A DNA stretch of 64,000 bases from Sphaerisporangium album (GTDB lineage Bacteria > Actinomycetota > Actinomycetes > Streptosporangiales > Streptosporangiaceae): NCBI RefSeq assembly GCF_003323745.1, contig NZ_QOIL01000001.1, forward strand, positions 488,773 to 552,772. Reading direction: 5' to 3'. The stretch's first letter is position 1; the number at the start of each line of letters is the position of its first letter. Shown piece by piece: positions 53,236 to 61,646 of the stretch. A program made the position numbers and the translations under genes. The notes beneath the pieces were generated by a model that had not been told where the DNA came from, did not search any database, and saw nothing but the letters and a program-made list of their open reading frames with translations.

Positions 53236-54002
53236 CGCGGATCGGCCCGGTACAGGCGCAGCAGGTCGGTGAACGCGGGCACGCCGTCGTGCAGCGGCCG
53301 GAACGTCGAGCGCGCGTCGTCGGTCCACTCCACCGGGACCTCCACGATGCGGCCCCCGGCCTGGCGGATCCGCCGCAGCAGCTCGACGTCGAACGCGAAC
53401 CCGCTCACGCGGCACCGGGCCAGCGCGTCCTGCACCGCATGCCGCTCGAATATCTTGAACCCGCACTGGGTGTCGTGGACGCCCGGCAGCAGCGGCCTGG
53501 CCAGCATGCGGAACACCGCGCCACCGGCCCTGCGCCGCATCGGCTGAGGGTGGACGAACCGGGCGCCCGGCGCGTGCCGGGAGGCGATGGCGGCGGCGGC
53601 GCCGTCCCGCAGCTCGGCCATCGCCCGGGTCAGCGTCCGCACCGGGGTGGACAGGTCGGCGTCCACGAACCCCACGAACCGCGAGCCGCTGCCCGCCAGG
53701 CCCCGCCGCACCGCGGCGCCCTTGCCGGGCCGGGCGCAGCCGATCGCGACCGTCTCCACCCGGCCGCCGTCCGCGGCGACCACGACGGCGGTCGTGTCGT
53801 CGGTGCTGCCGTTGTCGACCACGACGATGCGCGACCGCCACGGCCGCTCACCGAGGAACGAGGTCAGCGCGCGCAGCGTCTCCGGCAGGCGGCCCGCCTC
53901 GTTGAAGGCGGGCACGATCAGCTCCAGGTCGACGGCCGTCCTGGTGGGCGGCCTGCGCCCGGCGCGCGGGCCCGCCGTGGCGCCGGCCGGCGCGCCCGTC
54001 AC
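53232..54002 (-). CDS. GT2 polyprenyl-phosphate glycosyltransferase (Alg5/DPM-like)
   Basis: 256 residues with ELIVPAFNEAGRLPETLRA, IVVVDNGSTDDTTAVVV, GFVDADLSTPVRTL (metal-binding DxD-like) and QCGFKIFERHAVQDAL, the pattern of dolichyl-phosphate glucose/mannose synthases. No C-terminal membrane helices, so probably a peripheral enzyme loading a sugar onto polyprenyl phosphate. GTG 54002 overlaps the transglutaminase-like stop. It would supply the donor for the GT87 enzyme. Confidence 0.85.
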   Translation of the reverse strand: MTGAPAGATAGPRAGRRPPTRTAVDLELIVPAFNEAGRLPETLRALTSFLGERPWRSRIVVVDNGSTDDTTAVVVAADGGRVETVAIGCARPGKGAAVRRGLAGSGSRFVGFVDADLSTPVRTLTRAMAELRDGAAAAIASRHAPGARFVHPQPMRRRAGGAVFRMLARPLLPGVHDTQCGFKIFERHAVQDALARCRVSGFAFDVELLRRIRQAGGRIVEVPVEWTDDARSTFRPLHDGVPAFTDLLRLYRADPR

Positions 54003-54739
54003 GACGCACCGGCCCTTAAGGCCCCGCCCGCGGCGCCGAGCCCGGTCGCGTCGGCGACCAGCGAGCCGGCCGCCGTGGTGTGGCTGCTCTCGAACAGGCG
54101 CGGGTGCGCCCGGCGGATGCCGCCGACCACCATCTCGTACGGGACGTCGTCGAAGTCGCCGTGCGCGCGCAGGAACTCCATGTGCCGGCGGCCGTCCTCG
54201 TCGTACGGGTGGTACATGCTGTCGCTGCGGCCGTCGAACTCCAGCGGCCTGATCTTGTACAGCCTGCACAGCATCTTGTTGAACACCGGCGTCGCCTTCA
54301 CCCACCTGCCCTCCAGGAACACCGTGGTGAGGCTGTGGAAGCAGAACACGTTGCCGCCCATCAGCTCCTCCAGCCGGGGGGAGGCCAGGTGGTTGCGGAC
54401 GTCGCCGTAGTAGATGCGGCTCGGCACGCCGACCGAGCGGACTGCCGCCGCGTACACGATCGACTTGTGCACGCAGAAGCCCATCCCGCGCCGGATGGTG
54501 GAGCTGGCCTTGAGCCCGTCGCGGGTCAGGTCGGCGCCGTACACCTCGTAGTGGATGCCGTCGCGGACGGCGTAGTACAGCGCGCACGCCCGCTCCACGT
54601 CGCTCATCCCCGCGCCGCCGCCGGGCAGGGCCGCGCGGACGAAGTCCTGGACGATCTCGCTGTCGTGGTCGAGGAACTCGGTGACACGCAGCAGGTCGTC
54701 CCCGGGGGTGGTGTCCGTTCCCGTCGTTGGCACTGTCAT
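53999..54739 (-). CDS. transglutaminase-like cysteine enzyme
   Basis: 246 residues. The transglutaminase core shows Cys89 in RRGMGFCVHKS and His135 in FCFHSLTTVFLEGRWVKAT; the usual Asp of the triad reads Thr-Pro with an Asn shortly after (TPVFNK). Cytoplasmic, no signal peptide. GAGGAG precedes ATG 54739. In the biosynthetic cluster such a fold could transfer or hydrolyse a carrier-bound acyl group, as transglutaminase homologues do in andrimid-type assembly; this is inference. It is coupled by overlap to the GT2 gene below. Confidence 0.78.
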   Translation of the reverse strand: MTVPTTGTDTTPGDDLLRVTEFLDHDSEIVQDFVRAALPGGGAGMSDVERACALYYAVRDGIHYEVYGADLTRDGLKASSTIRRGMGFCVHKSIVYAAAVRSVGVPSRIYYGDVRNHLASPRLEELMGGNVFCFHSLTTVFLEGRWVKATPVFNKMLCRLYKIRPLEFDGRSDSMYHPYDEDGRRHMEFLRAHGDFDDVPYEMVVGGIRRAHPRLFESSHTTAAGSLVADATGLGAAGGALRAGAS

Positions 54740-54750
54740 CGTCGCTCTCC

Positions 54751-55887
54751 TCAAAGGCCGATCATGCTGGCGATGCGCTGGCGCTGGATGTCGGAGGTGC
54801 CGGAGTAGATGGTGCCGCCGACCGCGTTGCGCAGATCCTTCTCCAGGCCGTACTCGGCCGTGTAGCCGTAGCCGCCGAAGACCTGGACGGCGGCCAGCGC
54901 GGAGGTGACGTTCCCCTCGCTGGCGAGCAGCTTGCTGATGGCGATGTCCACGGTGACGTTCTCGCCGTCGCGCAGCTTGGCGGCGGTGTCGTACAGCCAC
55001 TTGCGCGCGGTATCCGTGACGATCTTCATCTCGACGATCTTGTTGGCGATCGACTGGTAGGCGCCGATCGGCCTGCCGAACTGCGTGCGGGTCCGCGCGT
55101 ACCCGGCGCAGCGCTCCAGGCGGTGCTGCATCTCGCCGACGTTGATGATGAAGGAGCAGAGGATCTCCCACTTCATCACGTGGTCCATGATCAGGAACCC
55201 GGCGCCCGGGGACCCGACGACGTTCGCCGCCGGCACCCGGCAGTCGTCGAAGAACAGCTCGCACAGCGGCGAGGTGCGCAGGCCCATCTTCGCGACGGGC
55301 CTGCCCACGGTGAGCCCCGGCGTGTCCCGGTCCACCAGCAGCGCCGTGATCGCGGCCGGGCTGCCGCGCCGGCCGGTGCGCGCGTAGACGACGAAGACGT
55401 CCGCCACCGGGCCGTTGCTCACGAACGACTTCGCGCCGTTCAGCACGTAGGCGTCGCCGTCCAGGACGGCCGACGTGCGCATCGCCATGACGTCCGAGCC
55501 GCCCTCCGGCTCGGTGATCGCGTGCGCGCCGATCACCGAGCCGTCGCAGACGCGCCGCAGATAGCGGTCCTTGAGCGCGGGCGAGCCGAAACGCTGCAAC
55601 GGGACGCCGGTGCTCACCATGTGCGTCGAGACCGAGAAGCTCAGGCCGCCGTCCCGGCAGCCGTAGCCCAGCCCCTCCAGCACGTACATCGTGGTCAGCA
55701 GGTCCTGGCCGAGCCCTCCCCACGCGGGGTCGAACGGCAGTCCGAACAGGCCCGTCTCGCGGACGCGCGCCCAGCCCTCGACGGGGAACTCGGCGCCGGC
55801 GTCCCGTTCGACGTGCTCCTTGCTGAGCAGGTCGCCGAGCTCCTCGATGGCCGCGCGCAGCGCGCGCTGGTCCTCATTCCACACCAT
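54751..55887 (-). CDS. acyl-CoA-dehydrogenase-like flavoprotein
   Basis: 378 residues, the normal family length: N-terminal helical domain, FAD/substrate loop AHAITEPEGGSDV and SFVSNGPVADVFVVY, C-terminal FGGYGYTAEYGLEKDLRNA. In fatty-acid enzymes the catalytic Glu sits in YEGTxQIQ; here that motif is IYSGTSDIQ, so the base is Ser or lies elsewhere. ATG 55887. Such enzymes in NRPS clusters oxidise carrier-bound amino acids (for example prolyl-carrier to pyrrolyl-carrier). Here it probably dehydrogenates the ring formed on the carrier protein. Confidence 0.88.
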   Translation of the reverse strand: MVWNEDQRALRAAIEELGDLLSKEHVERDAGAEFPVEGWARVRETGLFGLPFDPAWGGLGQDLLTTMYVLEGLGYGCRDGGLSFSVSTHMVSTGVPLQRFGSPALKDRYLRRVCDGSVIGAHAITEPEGGSDVMAMRTSAVLDGDAYVLNGAKSFVSNGPVADVFVVYARTGRRGSPAAITALLVDRDTPGLTVGRPVAKMGLRTSPLCELFFDDCRVPAANVVGSPGAGFLIMDHVMKWEILCSFIINVGEMQHRLERCAGYARTRTQFGRPIGAYQSIANKIVEMKIVTDTARKWLYDTAAKLRDGENVTVDIAISKLLASEGNVTSALAAVQVFGGYGYTAEYGLEKDLRNAVGGTIYSGTSDIQRQRIASMIGL

Positions 55888-55934
55888 GATCCTCAGACTT
55901 TCGCTAGGGGTCGCCGGCCACAGGGGCCGGACCG

Positions 55935-57428
55935 TCACGGGGTGAACGCCATCCGGCGCCGCCGCACCGAGGTGCGGTCGATCTTCCCGGTGGACGTGCG
56001 GGGCAGCGCCTGGTCGACGATCTCGATCACGCCGGGGATCGCCGTCCTCGGCAGGCCGGCCGCGCAGTGGACGCGCAGCCGCAGGCCGTTCATGCCGGAG
56101 CCGGGCAGGCGGCGGACCACCGCGTGCAGGACGTTGCCCGCGGCCTCGTCCGGCACCGCGACCACCGCGGCCTCCAGCACCTCGGGGTGCGCGAGGACGA
56201 CCCGCTCGACCTCCTGCAGGTTCGTCCGCACGCCGCGCACCTTCACCTGGTGGTCGTTGCGGCCGGTCAGGAACACCAGCCCGCGCTCGTCGCGGCGGAC
56301 GAGGTCGCCGGTGCGGAAGTAGCCGTCGCGCCACCGCTCGCGGTCCAGCCTCGGCTCGGAGTACCCGCGGGACTGGAACGGCGTGGCGACCACCAGCTCG
56401 CCCGCGCCCGCGCCGGTCACCACCTCGCCCGCCTCGTCCACGATCGTGGCGTGCACGCCCTCGATCGGACGGCCGATCGGCACGACGCCGAGTTCCCGGA
56501 CCTCCTCCAGCGTCACCTCGTGCAGGAAGCTGTCGTTGGTCTCGGTGCAGCCGTAGATGTTCCACATGCGGGCGTTCGGGAAGGTCGCCGCGGCCCGCTC
56601 CAGCAGCGCGAGCGGCATGACGTCCCCGGTGAACATCACCTCCCGCACGCCGGGGAACACCTGGCCCGCGCGGCTCGCGGCCTCGGTGACCAGGCGGAAG
56701 AACATGGGGACCGCCTGGATCACCTCCGGCTCGCGCGCGGCGCACAGCCCGGCGAGATAGGAGCCGTCGGCGGCACGACCGGGGTCGACCAGCTCCACGC
56801 ACGCCCCCGCCGACAGCGACGCCCACACGTCCAGCAGGCACAGGTCGAAGTTCAGCGGCGCGTAGTTGAGCACGCGGGCGCCGGGCCCGATGCTGAACCT
56901 GCCCACCGCCCAGTCCATGAACCGGTCGACGCCGTCGGCGGACAGCACCACGATCTTGGGCAGTCCCGTCGACCCGGAGGTGGTCAGCAGCAGGCCGGGC
57001 TCGGCCAGGGCGTCGGCGGCAGGCGGGCCCGCCGAGGCGGCGGGGTCGAACGCGCCGCCGAGCTCGGACACCGCGCGTGCCGTCAGGCCGGACCCGTCCC
57101 CGTCGGCCTCCAGCACGTGCGTGCACCCGACCCGCACGCACAGCTCGGCCAGCGCCGTCGACCCTAGGCCCTCCGAGGGCAGCAGCACCTGCCTGCCGGC
57201 GCGGACGCAGGCGATGAGCAGGGCGATGGTCCGCGGCGACTTGCGCGCAGGCACGCAGACGGGCGCTCCTTCGGGGAGGTCCGCCTCGCCGAGCGCCGCG
57301 CGGGCGAGCTCGGACAGGCGGGCGAGCTCCCCGTAGCCGACGACGCGCTCCCCCCACGAGAGCGCGGGCGCGTCCGGCCGCGCTCTCACCTGCCGGTCGA
57401 ACGCGGCCACGAAAGAACTGGATGCCAT
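55935..57428 (-). CDS. stand-alone amino-acid adenylating enzyme
   Basis: 497 residues, a full NRPS-type adenylation domain with no condensation or carrier module attached. Core motifs: LLTTSGSTGLPKIVVL (A3), NIYGCTETNDSF (A5), YFRTGDLVRR (A7), GRNDHQVKVRGVRTNLQEVE (A8) and LPRTSTGKIDR (A10). ATG 57428 follows AAGGAG. The layout matches stand-alone prolyl-type ligases that load a free carrier protein. The amino acid cannot be read reliably; the cluster context favours L-glutamine or a relative. Partner: the carrier at 62056-62307. Confidence 0.88.
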   Translation of the reverse strand: MASSSFVAAFDRQVRARPDAPALSWGERVVGYGELARLSELARAALGEADLPEGAPVCVPARKSPRTIALLIACVRAGRQVLLPSEGLGSTALAELCVRVGCTHVLEADGDGSGLTARAVSELGGAFDPAASAGPPAADALAEPGLLLTTSGSTGLPKIVVLSADGVDRFMDWAVGRFSIGPGARVLNYAPLNFDLCLLDVWASLSAGACVELVDPGRAADGSYLAGLCAAREPEVIQAVPMFFRLVTEAASRAGQVFPGVREVMFTGDVMPLALLERAAATFPNARMWNIYGCTETNDSFLHEVTLEEVRELGVVPIGRPIEGVHATIVDEAGEVVTGAGAGELVVATPFQSRGYSEPRLDRERWRDGYFRTGDLVRRDERGLVFLTGRNDHQVKVRGVRTNLQEVERVVLAHPEVLEAAVVAVPDEAAGNVLHAVVRRLPGSGMNGLRLRVHCAAGLPRTAIPGVIEIVDQALPRTSTGKIDRTSVRRRRMAFTP

Positions 57429-57474
57429 GAGAACTCCTTCCAAAGCGGAAAGCCGCCGTCGGGCGGCATGACGA

Positions 57475-57517
57475 AGCCCGCCGGGGGCGCCGCTCACGGC
57501 GGACGCCCGGGCGGGCT
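57475..57517 (-). terminator. hairpin between the AMDase-like gene and the adenylating enzyme
   Basis: AGCCCGCC (57475-57482) pairs with GGCGGGCT (57510-57517), enclosing further GC pairs and a GCCG-CTCA-CGGC tip. It sits in the only sizeable gap in this half of the cluster and could be an attenuator. Confidence 0.5.
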
Positions 57518-57559
57518 GAAGCGGGAGGACGGATCGCCGGGCGGCCCGCGGGCGGATCG

Positions 57560-58423
57560 TCAGGCGGCCCGCGACCGGGGGGTCAGCAGCCGTCCCGCCC
57601 CCGGGACGCCCGTCCGGACCCCCGTCAGGTCGAGCAGGCGCCACAGGCACGCCTGGTTCGAGGTGATCACCGGCACGGACAAGCGTTGCTCCAGGCTGTC
57701 GATGGCCTCCCAGGAGCGGAAGCCGCTGCCCGGGATCAGCACCCCGTCGGCGTCCGGGGGGAACGCCGCGGCCACCTGGCGGTGCACCTCCTCGGGGTCC
57801 ACCTCGAAGCGGCCGCCCCGGTCGAAGAGCTGGTGCCTGCGGACGCCCTGCCAGCGGGCGCCGAGCCGGTACTGCAGCAGGCCCGCCGCCTCGAACCCGG
57901 CCTCCGCCAGGTAGCCGCGCGTGGCGGCGAAGGTCGGCGCGGTGAACCACGGCGGCACGACCACCAGCGGCCTGCGGACGCCGGTCGCCGTCAGGGCCGC
58001 GCGGATCGCCTGCCCGGCGGTGTAGACGGGGGTGCCGCCGGCGAGGGCGGTCGCCGCCGCCGCGAACCCGTCGTCGAACGCCAGCCCGCCGAAGAAGCTC
58101 GCCGAGCCGAAGCAGAAGCAGATCGCCGACAGGTCCATCTGGCCGAGCTGCACCAGCCCGCGCCGCACGTCCGGCGACTCGATCACCTCGCTCCACGGCG
58201 CGCCGGTGTACTCGGCCCCTCCGGAGGTCGGGCTCTCGAACCGGGCCGCGTGGACGGTGGTGCCGGGCGGGGCCATGCCCCACAGCTCCGCCTCGACCAC
58301 CGGATCGTTGTGGATGACCAGCACCCCGAGCCGCGCGACCCACGACCACGTGTTCGGGGCGCCGCCCTCGCCGGGCCCGTTCCTGACGGGCCCGTTCACG
58401 CCTCCGCCCACGCCCGCGTTCAT
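57560..58423 (-). CDS. arylmalonate decarboxylase / maleate isomerase-like protein
   Basis: 287 residues of the Asp/Glu racemase superfamily. LGVLVIHNDPVVEAELWGM opens the fold; ICFCFGSASFFGG carries Cys at the first active position; GVLIPGSGFRSWEAI lacks the second active Cys that maleate isomerases and racemases keep; PVITSNQACLWRLL is the usual closing motif. With one Cys it cannot do the standard two-base isomerisation and may instead decarboxylate or hydrolyse. The N-terminal 25 residues are Gly/Asn/Pro-rich. It overlaps the MFS gene by ATGA. Role unknown; decarboxylation of a pyrrole or maleimide-type product would fit. Confidence 0.78.
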   Translation of the reverse strand: MNAGVGGGVNGPVRNGPGEGGAPNTWSWVARLGVLVIHNDPVVEAELWGMAPPGTTVHAARFESPTSGGAEYTGAPWSEVIESPDVRRGLVQLGQMDLSAICFCFGSASFFGGLAFDDGFAAAATALAGGTPVYTAGQAIRAALTATGVRRPLVVVPPWFTAPTFAATRGYLAEAGFEAAGLLQYRLGARWQGVRRHQLFDRGGRFEVDPEEVHRQVAAAFPPDADGVLIPGSGFRSWEAIDSLEQRLSVPVITSNQACLWRLLDLTGVRTGVPGAGRLLTPRSRAA

Positions 58424-59844
58424 GAGGGGGCCTCCGCCAGGTCCGCGGCCGGGGCCGCGCTCCGGGACCGTCTCCGCGCCAGGCCCGACCAGCTCAGGAC
58501 GGCGCCGAGGCCCGCGGCCGCCGCGGTGGTGGCGAACGCCCAGCCGAAGTCGCCCGCCTGCGGGTTCGGGCCGAGCACCAGGACGAGGATCGCCACGCCG
58601 AGCGCGCCGCTCATGTACTGCGCGGTCGTCATCATCGCGCTGCCGACGCCCTGGTTGCGGTCGGCGATGTCGGCGGTCCCCGCGATGAACATCGACACGT
58701 AGGTGACGCCGTGCCCGAAGCCGGTCAGCAGCAGCCCCGGCAGCAGGTTCAGCGCGTACCCGTCCCCGTGCACCTGCACGGCGAGCAGCAGCAGCCCCAC
58801 CGCGTCGGCCGCGAACGCCAGCGTGAGCGCGAGGCGCACGCCGAGCGCGGCGACGATGCGCGCGGAAACCGAGTTGGCCACCGCGATCGCCACCGCCATC
58901 GGCAGGAACGCCAGCCCCGCCGCGAGCGGCCCGTATCCGCGGAGCTGCTGGACCAGCAGCGTCACGACGAAGAACTGGTTGCCGACGCTGGCCATGTAGA
59001 ACGCGGTGGACCCGCACCCCACCAGCAGCGAACGCGTCCGGCGCAGCAGCGGGTCGACCAGCGGCTGAGGGCTGCGCCGCTCCTGCACGACGAACGCCAC
59101 CAGCAGGACGGCGGCCGCGCCGAACCCGGCCAGCGTGCTCGCGTGCGTCCAGCCCTGCGTCGACGCCTGGGTCAGCGCCAGGGCGGCGGACAGCACGGTG
59201 CCCGTGCACAGCACCCCGCTCGGGACGTTCAGCGGCGAACGCCGGCGCGCGGCCCGGTCGCCCTCCGGCAGCAGCCGCGGCGCCGCCAGCGCGCAGACGA
59301 CGGCGAGCGGCAGGTTGATGAGGAAGACCCAGCGCCACGACATCGTGGTGAGGAGCCCTCCGATGATGACGCCGGCCGCCAGGCCCGACGCGCCGACCGT
59401 TCCCCACACCGACAGCGCCTTGTTGCGCGCGGGCCCCGTGGCGAACGAGGTGTTGATCAGCGCGATCACCGCCGGTTGCAGGACGGCGGCGGCGACGCCC
59501 TGCGCGGCGCGGGCCACCAGCAGCGGCGCCGCGCCCGGGGCCAGGCCGCCCGCCAGCGAGGCGACGCCGAACAGCAGCATCGCGACGACGAACAGCGTGC
59601 GCGGCCCGAACCGGTCGGACGCCCGTCCTCCGACGATGAGGAAGCCGGCGAAGAACACGGCGTACCCGCTGACCACCCACTGCACGGAGCTCTGGCTCAG
59701 CGCGAGGTCGTGGCCGATGCTCGGCAGCGCGATGTAGACGATGGAGTAGTCGAGTGCGATCAGGAACTGTGCCACGGCGAGGACGGCGAGTGCGCCGCCC
59801 GCCGACCGGCTCCGTACGGCGGGACCGGTGGCCGATGGGGTCAT
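58420..59844 (-). CDS. MFS drug exporter, DHA2/EmrB-like
   Basis: 474 residues with about 14 membrane segments. Motif A is GGRASDRFGPRTLF; motif C region GTVGASGLAAGVIIGGLL. ATG 59844 has AGGTG upstream. DHA2-type exporters in antibiotic clusters give self-protection by pumping out the product. Its stop overlaps the AMDase-like gene. Confidence 0.87.
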   Translation of the reverse strand: MTPSATGPAVRSRSAGGALAVLAVAQFLIALDYSIVYIALPSIGHDLALSQSSVQWVVSGYAVFFAGFLIVGGRASDRFGPRTLFVVAMLLFGVASLAGGLAPGAAPLLVARAAQGVAAAVLQPAVIALINTSFATGPARNKALSVWGTVGASGLAAGVIIGGLLTTMSWRWVFLINLPLAVVCALAAPRLLPEGDRAARRRSPLNVPSGVLCTGTVLSAALALTQASTQGWTHASTLAGFGAAAVLLVAFVVQERRSPQPLVDPLLRRTRSLLVGCGSTAFYMASVGNQFFVVTLLVQQLRGYGPLAAGLAFLPMAVAIAVANSVSARIVAALGVRLALTLAFAADAVGLLLLAVQVHGDGYALNLLPGLLLTGFGHGVTYVSMFIAGTADIADRNQGVGSAMMTTAQYMSGALGVAILVLVLGPNPQAGDFGWAFATTAAAAGLGAVLSWSGLARRRSRSAAPAADLAEAPS

Positions 59845-59900
59845 GGAGATCACCTAGGTGTCGAGATCGGCAGGGGGGTCGTCGGGGATCGGTTCGAGGA

Positions 59901-60590
59901 TCAGGTGAGGGACGGGTGGAGCGGCCGGGGGCCGAGGACGCCCGCCAGCTCCGCCGTGGAGCCCAGCACGGCGCGCGCGCCCGCGCGCCGGAGCTGCTCG
60001 GGCGTCGCCACGCCGCAGCCGACGCCGTAGCCGTCCATTCCGGCGGCGCCGGCCATTAGCATGTCGTCCACCGCGTCGCCGACCACGACGCACCGTCCGG
60101 GCGGCACGCCGAGCGCGCCGGCCGCCAGCAGGGCCAGGTCGGCGTGCGGCTTGCCCCGTTCGGTCATGCCGTGACAGGACAGCGTGTCGAAGGCGCCGAG
60201 CAGCCCGGCGGCCGTGAGCAGTTCCTCGGTGCTGGGCCTGACCTTGCTGGTGACGACGGCCAGCGCCCGTCCCTGCGCCCGCAGCGCGGCCAGGAGCTCG
60301 GGGACGCCCGGGTAGACCAGGCCGGCGGCGTGGGGGATGACCAGCTCGGTGAACAGCTCGCGGGCGCGGGCGGCGGCGCGGGTCACCTCCGGGTGGTCCT
60401 CGGGTAGGCCCAGCAGGACGGCGAACGACGCCGCGAGCGGCCTGCCGATCGTGACGCGCAGCCGCTCGCCGTCCACCTCGCGCCCGGCCTCGGCGAGGAC
60501 CGCGCGCAGCACCCTCAGCATGCCGCCCGGAGTGTCGACCAGCGTGCCGTCCAGGTCGAACAGCACCGCGTCGGCGGGGACGCCGCTCAC
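59901..60590 (-). CDS. HAD-family phosphatase
   Basis: 229 residues. Motif I FDLDGTLVDTPGG, motif II VVTSKVRPS, motif III Lys in ERGKPHADLAL, motif IV VVGDAVDDMLMAG: a phosphoglycolate-phosphatase-like cytoplasmic HAD. GTG 60590 overlaps the psuG stop (GTGA). A PsuG homologue coupled to a HAD phosphatase is also found in the C-nucleoside and indigoidine clusters (indA-indB), where the phosphatase removes the 5'-phosphate of the C-nucleotide. That role is proposed here. Confidence 0.88.
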   Translation of the reverse strand: MSGVPADAVLFDLDGTLVDTPGGMLRVLRAVLAEAGREVDGERLRVTIGRPLAASFAVLLGLPEDHPEVTRAAARARELFTELVIPHAAGLVYPGVPELLAALRAQGRALAVVTSKVRPSTEELLTAAGLLGAFDTLSCHGMTERGKPHADLALLAAGALGVPPGRCVVVGDAVDDMLMAGAAGMDGYGVGCGVATPEQLRRAGARAVLGSTAELAGVLGPRPLHPSLT

Positions 60591-61534
60591 GCCGCGCTCT
60601 CCGTCGTCCGGCGCCCGGCCATGGCGGCGGCGACCTCGGCGGCGAGCGCGCTGGTGGACAGCAGCACCGACCGGTTCGCCTCCCCGGTGCGCCCGTCGGT
60701 GGCCGCGGACACCGCCTTTAGGATGTGCGGCGTCATCGACGGCCCGCTGACGCCGGCGCGCTCGGCCTCGGCCTGCTTCTCGTGGATGAGTGCGTAGATC
60801 TCCTCCGACGGCAGCGCGTCGTGCGCGGCGATCGGGTGGGTGACCAGGAAGGCGCCCCGGTTGCCCACCATCCAGTGCGCGCGGATCGCCGAGGCCAACT
60901 CCCGCAGGTCGTCCATGCGCCGCGGGTTGCGCCGCCCGCTGGACACGCTGTAGTAGGCGGGGAAGTCGTCGCAGCGGTAGCCCACCACCGGGACGCCCTG
61001 GGTCTCCAGGTATTCGAGCGTCAGGGCCGGGTCCAGCAGCGACTTGGCCCCCGCGCACACCACCGCGACGCGGTGCCGGGTGAACTCGACGAGGTCGGCG
61101 GAGATGTCGAAGGTCCGCTGCGCGTCGAAGTGGACGCCACCGATGCCGGCGACCGCGAAGACCTCGATCCCGGCGAACCCGGCGGCGACCAGCGCGGCCG
61201 AGACCGTCGTGCCGCCGTGGCCGCCGGACGCCAGGACGGGCCCGAGGTCGCGCGAGCCGACCTTGGGGATGGTGGGCGTGGTCGCGAACAGCTCGATCTC
61301 GCGCTCGGACATGCCGATGACGAAGCGCCCGTCGACGATGCCCGTGCGCGCGGGCACGGCGCCGTTCGCCCGGATCGTCTTCTCCATGCCGAGGGCGGTC
61401 TCGAGGTTCATGGGGTACTTCAGGCCCTGCACGATGCCCGAGGACTCCAGGGCCACCACGGGCATCCCCGACGCGAGGGCGTCGACGACCTCGTCGGAGA
61501 TCGAGTACAGGCTCGTCCGGTCGTGAAAGGACAT
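60587..61534 (-). CDS. psuG: PsuG-family C-glycosidase (candidate C-nucleoside synthase)
   Basis: 315 residues, the length of pseudouridine-5'-phosphate glycosidase. The catalytic set of PsuG can be placed: Glu30 (VVALESSG), Lys91 (IPKVGSRDL), Asp147 (FDISADL) and Lys164 (VCAGAKSLLD). The base-binding loop differs from catabolic PsuG: GIVQGLKYP instead of the usual ISHG-type sequence. PsuG joins uracil to ribose 5-phosphate reversibly; relatives such as showdomycin SdmA and IndA use it to build C-nucleosides. No pseudouridine kinase gene adjoins it, and it is fused by overlap to a HAD phosphatase, favouring biosynthesis over pseudouridine breakdown. Confidence 0.9.
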   Translation of the reverse strand: MSFHDRTSLYSISDEVVDALASGMPVVALESSGIVQGLKYPMNLETALGMEKTIRANGAVPARTGIVDGRFVIGMSEREIELFATTPTIPKVGSRDLGPVLASGGHGGTTVSAALVAAGFAGIEVFAVAGIGGVHFDAQRTFDISADLVEFTRHRVAVVCAGAKSLLDPALTLEYLETQGVPVVGYRCDDFPAYYSVSSGRRNPRRMDDLRELASAIRAHWMVGNRGAFLVTHPIAAHDALPSEEIYALIHEKQAEAERAGVSGPSMTPHILKAVSAATDGRTGEANRSVLLSTSALAAEVAAAMAGRRTTESAA

Positions 61535-61584
61535 GGGAGGTTCCTCCGTTGACGTGCACGTGGTCGGTGGATGGGAATGTCAGG

Positions 61585-61637
61585 TCCCGGGGGGTCGTCG
61601 CGCCCCCGTGTGCGGCACGGCCCGCCGCCCCCCGGGA
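61585..61637 (-). terminator. hairpin between the EctC-like gene and psuG
   Basis: TCCCGGGGGG (61585-61594) is exactly complementary to CCCCCCGGGA (61628-61637), with a GC-rich 33-base loop. It lies in the 112-bp gap and may tune expression of the downstream genes. Confidence 0.5.
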
Positions 61638-61646
61638 ACGGCCCCG

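Noticed and set aside
54751..57428. Fatty-acid beta-oxidation genes
   Set aside because: The adenylating enzyme has NRPS-type core motifs and pairs with a free carrier protein; the ACAD lacks the usual catalytic Glu and no enoyl-CoA hydratase or thiolase is near.
59901..61534. Pseudouridine catabolism operon
   Set aside because: There is no pseudouridine kinase or nucleoside transporter; a HAD phosphatase is coupled instead and the base-binding loop of PsuG differs.
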